From Spisula solida (Eukaryota; Mollusca; Bivalvia; Venerida; Mactridae), in assembly GCA_947247005.1 (NCBI GenBank), contig OX365952.1, positions 8,268,501 through 8,332,500 on the forward strand: 64,000 nucleotides of DNA, read 5' to 3'. Positions 57,901-64,000 of the stretch are shown here, one piece after another. The notes under the pieces are model-generated. The model was not told where the DNA came from. It made no database searches and worked only from the letters and a program-made list of their open reading frames with translations. How positions within the stretch are numbered: the first letter of the stretch is position 1; the number at the start of each line of letters is the position of its first letter. Made by a program: the position numbers and the translations under genes.

Positions 57901-60900
57901 TGACCCTCAAGATTTTGGTTTGAAGGATCATCTTCTTTAAACATCATGGTCATTTTATCTATGAAATGACTTCAGATTCAGAAGCTATTGGAACCCCTGC
58001 AACTGGAAATATGACTAGTAGTAGTCGTTCTAACTTCTGTACTATTACCCTGAAAGTCAATAATTTATTCATGAATACCTAAACAGATATCCAGCCTGAA
58101 CGACACAGACCTTCATCTACTGAAGCCAAACTCGCTTGTGCGATTCCGATGCATGGTTCAAGATATGTATGATCCGGAGTTCTATCTCGGAAAATATGAA
58201 GTAAAAGACAAAACTACTGGAGCAACTTCATTAAAACCAGGAATGTACAAAGACATTGCAGAATGTGGGGTAGGTGGTAAAAACATTTCTTTCATTGTAC
58301 CTTTAGTCTGATCAACTTTCTCCATAGCCTTGTGGTAAAGCATCCATGAGATTAGGGGTTCTCTCCAAAGTTGGGTCTGGCCAAAGACAAAAGATAAATA
58401 CTTGGCCATTGATAAATGTTCTCTTCTCTATAACCTTGTAGTTATGTACATTAATGAGGGGTCAAATGTTAGTCATTTATGTTGTAGAAACAAACACGTA
58501 CATAAACAGCCTAGGTCATGAATTTATTTAGAAATATTTTTGAAAATTTGCAAAATTTCACATATTGAATATTTTTATCAACGTTTGCCTAAGATGTTTC
58601 TTATAATGTTTGCTAATAAATCCTGAGATTCAGCCTTACTATATTTATATAATATTGAGTATACAATAATACATACATTCGTATGTTGCTTACGTTTTAG
58701 TCCAACCAAACTATTGATGTGGAGTCTAGAAACAATGTAACTATGGATAGAATGACATTATACTGTGTACCAGTACCAGGTGAGACAGAATGGGTGAAGA
58801 AAATATCCTTTTGCCGAACATTTAACTTTGATACCAAAAATGATAGTAATTAGATTGGCTGGTATTCAACTGGACAGGCATTTGAAGTTACACACCTGGG
58901 ATTTGTTATTGCTGGATACAAGCGTCAACAGAGTTACGGGCATTTTTTGTTTAAGAAATAAAAAACTGTTCGCGTATTTTGTCGGTGAATAAAACATGAG
59001 CAGGAGTTCGAATGCGGAAAAATTAAATCACGAGTGCGTAGCACGAGTGATTTAATTTTCCGCATCCGAACGAGTGCCCGTGTTTTATTCACCGACAAAA
59101 TACAAGAACAGAGTTTTTATTTTGATTCTAAATACGATAATATCTCGCACTATTTAACTGCGCGCATTCCATTTTCACCCATTTGACATTTAACATAATT
59201 CCACGCTGAAATTGAGTGGCTTATTAGCTGGTACAATTACCTCCCTCGTTAATGAAAACGACCTTCGTAATTTTCTAAACGAAATAACACATTTTAAACA
59301 TTGAAACAACTTTAATAACACGAGTATAGGGTAGCTATTTAATGAAATGAAAAATATAAATGAATTGATTATCAGAAGTTTTTATGAAACTTAGTTTCGA
59401 GATTATATTGGAGTTTCTAAAAATAGATGCGTCATATCTGTAACACTGGATACCCGTGCATATTGCCTTGTCATCGCGTTTCGTTGAAGATTTACTATAA
59501 AGTTTACGTTCATTCATTCATAAATATGTCACGTGATACGGGGCGTAAATAGTAACAGCCAATTTGATACCATGTTTTATGGGGGTAATAAAACATGGCC
59601 AGGTCTGCTCTATATCTAATGGATTAATCCGCAGATCGTGTTAGAATTTCTGGTATGTCATAGAATTTCTTTGCTCCTTGATGCACTTTTAAAACTTTTA
59701 TGCTTAATTATTGTGCATCAGAACATTAATACATGTGGTATATTGCTTAGGCCTGTGGTATCTTAGTCCTGCGGTATCTTAGGCAAGCTGTATCTTAGGC
59801 CTGTGGTATCTTAGGCCAGTGGTATCTTAGGCCTGTGGTATCTTAGGCCAGTGGTATCTTGGGCCAGTGGTATCTTGGGCCTGTGGTATCTTAGGCCTGT
59901 GGTATCTTAGGCCAGTGGTATCTTAGGCCTGTGGTATCTTAGGCCTGTGGTATCTTAGTCCTGCGGTATCTTAGGCAAGCTGTATCTTAGGCAAGTGGTA
60001 TCTTAGGCCTGTGGTATCTTAGGCCAGTGGTATCTTAGGCCAGTGGTATCTTAGGCAAGCTGTATCTTAGGCAAGCTGTATCTTAGGCCAGTGGTATCTT
60101 AGGCCAGTGGTATCTTAGGCAAGCTGTATCTTAGGCAAGCTGTATCTTAGGCAAGCTGTATCTTAGGCCAGTGGTATCTTAGGCCAGTGGTATCTTAGGC
60201 CAGTGGTATCTTAGGCCAGTGGTATCTTAGGCAAGCTGTATCTTAGGCAAGCGGTATCTTAGGCCAGTGGTATCTTAGGCCTGTGGTATCTTAGGCCAGT
60301 GGTATCTTAGGCAAGCTGTATCTTAGGCCAGTGGTATCTTAGGCCAGTGGTATCTTAGGCAAGCTGTATCTTAGGCCAGTGGTATCTTAGGCCAGTGGTA
60401 TCTTAGGCAAGCTGTATCTTAGGCAAGCTGTATCTTAGGCCAGTGGTATCTTAGGCCAGTGGTATCTTAGGCCTGTGGTATCTTAGTCCTGCGGTATCTT
60501 AGGCAAGCTGTATCTTAGGCCAGTGGTATCTTAGGCCTGTGGTATCTTAGGCCAGTGGTATCTTAGGCCAGTGGTATCTTAGGCAAGCTGTATCTTAGGC
60601 AAGCTGTATCTTAGGCCAGTGGTATCTTAGGCCAGTGGTATCTTAGGCCTGTGGTATCTTAGGCCAGTGGTATCTTAGGCAAGCTGTATCTTAGGCAAGC
60701 TGTATCTTAGGCAAGCTGTATCTTAGGCCAGTGGTATCTTAGGCCAGTGGTATCTTAGGCCAGTGGTATCTTAGGCCTGTGGTATCTTAGGCAAGCTGTA
60801 TCTTAGGCAAGCTGTATCTTAGGCAAGCTGTATCTTAGGCCAGTGGTATCTTAGGCCAGTGGTATCTTAGGCCAGTGGTATCTTAGGCCAATATCATATT

Positions 60901-63677
60901 GTTGGAAACGTATAACCTTAACAACTATGCAAGGTTACTGTGATATGAGTAAAATGAAGACTAGAAGTTACCCGTCTACATCCGCTCCACCTGCCCGGTG
61001 TAAAAGAAACCTTGAAGAGGAATCAAATAACGATGAACCAATGGAAGGTGAAGGTCAAACAACAAAGGTCGTTGAGAACAACAGTGATGTTGCAATGGAA
61101 ACAGAAGGATCTGATCAGAAAAGACAACAAACAGATAAAAACGGTATTTTAAACAGGGGTCCTACAATGCCAAATTAATCCGGAATTCCGTATTTGCTGC
61201 ACCAGAAAGAATGAACCTTTTCTGAAGAAATTAGACTAAAATACCCAAGTATTGACTTAGTTATGATCATTTGAAATTTCATAGGCTGAATTTCAACAAC
61301 AGCACAATGTTTGAAACAGAGTTTGGCGTAGGGATGTGTACTAATGGCACGCAAAACAGCCTTGTATCTTAGTTTCAGGATTGGACATTATGCCTCAGTA
61401 GAATATTCAATTGCTTTATTGCTCCCAGTCTCAAGACAGATGATGTAATCACTTGTATCCCTGGGATGGTCTGTGACATTGCCATTAGAAACCGGTCTTA
61501 TTAAAGTTAGGCCTTAAATGGCTACTTTCAAAAAGTAATAATTTGGTAACCTATTTGAAGAGCCATGTATTTTGAGCACTTGAGTTGAGTCACAAAGGTG
61601 GAAAACACCATAAGTTGAGAGAAAACGAAATAAAGCCTCCAGTTGGTTTGTAAACAACAAAAAAATGTAAACAATAAAATAATTTAAAGTCTAAGGGGAG
61701 CAACTCTTGCAAAATTAGTACTTTGTCATCGTTTCATTTCACTAAAATGTGATTTTTGGCATCCTATTTCGACAGGTATAGCTGACATTCTGTTGCCAAT
61801 TATAGGTCATTTGTGAAAAACATCCTAATTCTTTGTATTTAGTGGATGATCGGGAAAATGTTTTGGGAGAGATAATTTTTTTTTTCAGTCATTAACAATC
61901 AGTGGTGAATCAATTTGAGAGATGTGTACATACATATACTGAAAGTATTATAGACATACAATGACATAAAGAAATTAAGGGCATTTTGCCTGGTATTTAT
62001 TGATCCATTTTGTATCAAAATAAATAAAATTTACCAGATTTTATATACCAGGCGAACACACATTCAAAGGTACTTTACATTATAGTGTTACATTATGCAG
62101 TACTCATCAAAGTTAGTTTAAAAGCTTATACTTCGAACAACGTTTTATTCCATATTGTATATAATCCATTACTTTAACATTGTAGAAACTACCCAGAGTA
62201 CAGTACCGGACCTAAACTTTCCACTCCCTGGTGAGACTGGACCAGCTTGCCTCGTAAAAGTATGTACATTGTACCATAAATAAACATACTTTGTTTGGCC
62301 TTACCCTTTCTACTTATGAAGTCTATAAGAATCCACCATGAGCTTCCATGTAGGATATTAAGGACATCTCACCCGAGGGATCAGATTTTAAATAGGGACG
62401 AGGCTTGCCAAGTTCCTGGTTAAATTTCGACCCGTGGGTGTAAAATCTTTATCAATATTATATCAACTCAATACTGTCCCTTGAAAAAAGACCTGCAGGG
62501 GCTAAATGACAAATGCTAGTTACAATTCTGTGGATACCCAATTCATTGGGGCATTTTCGTGCTGATAATGTATACTTAGTGTATAGGGCTTTACTGTTGT
62601 AACTTGTATAATAGGGGCTGTTAATAGGCCCCATCCCCTGACAAAATCACTCCACATGTTACCAAAACATCTATACTTTTTTCCCTAATTAAAGGTAAGG
62701 CCCCATCTTCAAGGTTCGAAAAAAAGCCCTGTATTGTATCCTAGGTATTGACCTACACACAGCTTATAAACCTAATCACTGTATGACTTACTGGGATACT
62801 ATACAATTCAACTTGTATGACTTATTGTGAGCAAAAGCATCTGTGATTTCCGATCACTGAATGACTTATTGGAAGACTATTCAATTCAACGTGTATGCCT
62901 TATTGTGATTACCGGAAGTTGATTCATTTATTAACTGTGCTACAGGTATCTACTTGTGTTTCAGGTGTATGATGATATTGATAAGTTCAAGGTGAATGAT
63001 ATTGTGGAGTTTGTTGGTGTGTTGTCGGTAGATCCAAGCTTGGCGAGATTCCATAATGAAGGGTAGGAGGATAGATCAAACTTTGACCCCTATTGATTTT
63101 GAGGTCGCTATGGTTCAAAGGTCAAAACTACCTTGACTTTCTAACTTGAAAACTGTATTTGAAGAGTACTTTGAAATGGACCTACTTTCACAGCTTATCA
63201 ACCTAATCACTGTATCATTTCTTGCAATGCTATATAAATCAACTTGTACGACTTATAGCGAGCTAAAGCACCTGTAACTTCAGATCACTGTATGGCTTAT
63301 TAGGAGTGACTCCTCAGTACACTGCGACTTTCAAAGAGGTTGCACTGCAGTAATTCAGACTTTTTGGCTTCTTCTTGAGGCATTTTAGGTCAAATTTCGA
63401 AGCCATCTCAGTTGTTGAAATGTGTTAACTCGATTTCTGAATTTGACAGAGATCTTAAGTGATATAATGCATTGGTTGACAATACTTGTAAATAAGTGTG
63501 AATTGACATGTTTCAGTACGGGTGATAATATGATGAGTGCTGTTGAAGATAATCCAGCAGAACTCAATGCTCATGAACCTCCACCATCACTGGTACCCCG
63601 TCTTCATGCTGTGTTATGTAACCATTTACAGCATGTAAATCCATTGGTTCCCAGCTCACACGACGACTATAAACAAG
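51911..63677 (+). CDS. MCMBP: MCM complex-binding protein, first eight recognised coding exons (3' part outside window)
   Basis: Exons: 51911-51968, 55627-55706, 58087-58269, 58701-58779 (or to 58845), 60934-61143, 62186-62259, 62965-63062, 63517-63677, with compatible phases. Diagnostic stretches shared with vertebrate [85 protein letters not shown] plus an acidic tail; [54 protein letters not shown] is a nuclear chaperone-like partner of MCM2-7 that replaces MCM2, promotes assembly and unloading of the helicase and supports sister chromatid cohesion. The remaining C-terminal half lies right of 64000. The end of exon 4 is uncertain: CAG|GTGAGA at 58779 is the stronger donor, but reading on keeps the conserved GETEWVK, with a weak in-phase donor at 58845. 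Confidence 0.93.
52250..52786. mobile_element. Inverted-repeat element, ~535 bp
   Basis: The left end is ATATCGACGTTACAGGTTAA and the right end, on the opposite strand, is ATATCGACATTACCCAATAA. Similarity resumes inward (CCGTTTTCCGG / CCGTTTTTCCGG). Non-coding; no clear target duplication was read. Confidence 0.55.
53886..55004. mobile_element. Fold-back element with ~435-bp inverted arms
   Basis: The left arm 53886-54319 and right arm 54568-55004 are reverse complements along their length, with scattered mismatches. Landmarks: GGCCATATCCAAAGGGATTC against GAATCCCTTTGGCCATATC, and CCCGGTTTGATGACATAACC against GGTTATGTCATCAAACCGGG. The loop is about 248 bp. Transcribed within MCMBP intron 1, it could form a long hairpin RNA. 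No transposase; the class is undetermined. Confidence 0.88.
55707..58086. other. MCMBP intron 2
   Basis: AT-rich sequence. Short direct repeats (TAATATATAGTGC) occur at about 57720-57782, and a dispersed repeat at 57838-58000 is related to 38290-38475. No further exon or bounded element was recognised, although 56100-56900 has a distinct composition and may be an unclassified repeat. Confidence 0.4.
58957..59124. mobile_element. Palindromic MITE with ~82-bp arms
   Basis: The arms pair GTATTTTGTCGGTGAATAAA with TTTATTCACCGACAAAATAC. They continue through ATGCGGAAAAATTAAATCAC and GTGATTTAATTTTCCGCAT to an almost loop-free centre near CGTAGCACG. A related end (GTGTATTTTGTCGGTGAAAT) stands alone at about 8513-8533 inside the composite element. 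In MCMBP intron 4. Confidence 0.8.
59732..60890 (+). repeat. 17-bp minisatellite, about 68 copies, ending next to an MCMBP exon
   Basis: The unit is GTATCTTAGGCCAGTGG, with interspersed variants GCCTGTG, GCAAGCT and TCCTGCG in the variable half; GTATCTTAG is invariant. The order of variants (for example TCCTGCGG then GCAAGCTG) recurs at about 59767, 59958 and 60487, indicating duplication of longer blocks. It ends about 43 bases before the acceptor of the exon at 60934, so it occupies the branch-point-proximal part of the intron. Confidence 0.95.
61153..61885 (+). repeat. Dispersed repeat family D1, copy in MCMBP intron 5
   Basis: It starts AACAGGGGTCCTACAATGCC only a few bases after the exon 5 donor at 61143. 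It is colinear with 3472-4105 (TCCTACAAT, ATTTGCTGCAC, CAGGATTGGACATTATGCCT, AACATCCTAATTC). No coding frame. Confidence 0.65.
62260..62964. other. MCMBP intron 6
   Basis: It contains a short, diverged repeated block (CCTAATCACTGTATGACTTA near 62770, again near 62858, and in the next intron near 63200). No exon or bounded element was recognised. Confidence 0.4.
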
Positions 63678-63937
63678 GTATGTTAAAGTTTTAGTATGAG
63701 TGCACACATATGTGTGTGTCTATTCAACATGGAACCGGTGTTTCTGCTGCCTAATTGGCCAATGTCCTCTGACTTCAAGAGAAGAGACAATTGTATGTTA
63801 TTGATCATACAAGACATATGGGTGCACTACTCATGCCCAATGTATAGCACAGATACAAGCAAGGCTACTTCTGGGTAACCAACTAGTTAATCTCTAATTG
63901 GGTGGGAAACATGAGACTTTCAGAAAAGACCATTTAA

Positions 63938-64000
63938 TTTTAAAGTGCCCTGGTTGAGTATCGAACCAGGTACCTCTTGATCTGTAGTCCAAATCATTAT
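63938..64000 (-). repeat. tRNA-derived SINE-like sequence, cut by the window edge
   Basis: On the minus strand a B-box-like GGTTCGATACTC lies downstream of sequence that runs off the right edge, where the A box should be. The end CCAGGGCAC recalls the GCCCTGG seen at 115. Partial, so only tentative. Confidence 0.35.

Overview
The window is eukaryotic and most likely from a marine mollusc, probably a bivalve. It is AT-rich and intron-rich, with short exons bounded by GT/AG splice sites. It holds a small secreted C1q-domain gene of the kind expanded in bivalves, and it is saturated with non-autonomous DNA transposons and minisatellites. Species assignment is inference. Nothing bacterial, no CRISPR array and no viral gene was recognised.

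Genes, left to right. (1) The last two coding exons of an unrecognised + strand gene (2549-2688 and 14217-14288) are separated by an 11.5 kb intron. (2) Inside that intron, on the - strand, lie two exons of an SGNH/GDSL-type hydrolase domain (9522-9592 and 8943-9312). They sit between inverted arrays of the same repeat, which form the ends of a composite mobile element (4841-10296) flanked by a perfect 8-bp duplication. (3) A complete two-exon C1q-domain gene is on the - strand (exons 24976-25177 and 22781-23229). (4) A complete six-exon CHMP3/VPS24 gene (ESCRT-III) is on the - strand (51686 down to 38597, 218 aa). (5) The first eight recognised coding exons of MCMBP (MCM complex-binding protein) are on the + strand from 51911, and the gene runs off the right edge. 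CHMP3 and MCMBP are head to head with 224 bp between start codons. That gap carries an E2F-like, an inverted CCAAT and an ETS-like motif, which suggests a shared cell-cycle-type promoter.

The rest is repeats. From 26.5 to 36.1 kb there is a cluster of five long minisatellites (29, ~61, 43, 36 and 30 bp units), one of them inside an inverted-repeat element. Smaller arrays lie at 13.3, 14.5, 15.4 and 42.7 kb, and a 1.1 kb array of 17-bp units ends just before an MCMBP exon. The introns of CHMP3 and MCMBP hold well-bounded elements: a mariner-like and a pogo/Tigger-like element with TA duplications, a hAT-like element with an 8-bp duplication and nested copies of its own flank, paired 214-bp MITEs, and a fold-back with ~435-bp arms.

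The most notable features are the CHMP3 exon 5 acceptor, which is tandemly duplicated seven times together with the first bases of its exon, and the SGNH exons enclosed by the composite element. No new defence or metabolic system can be supported from this window.
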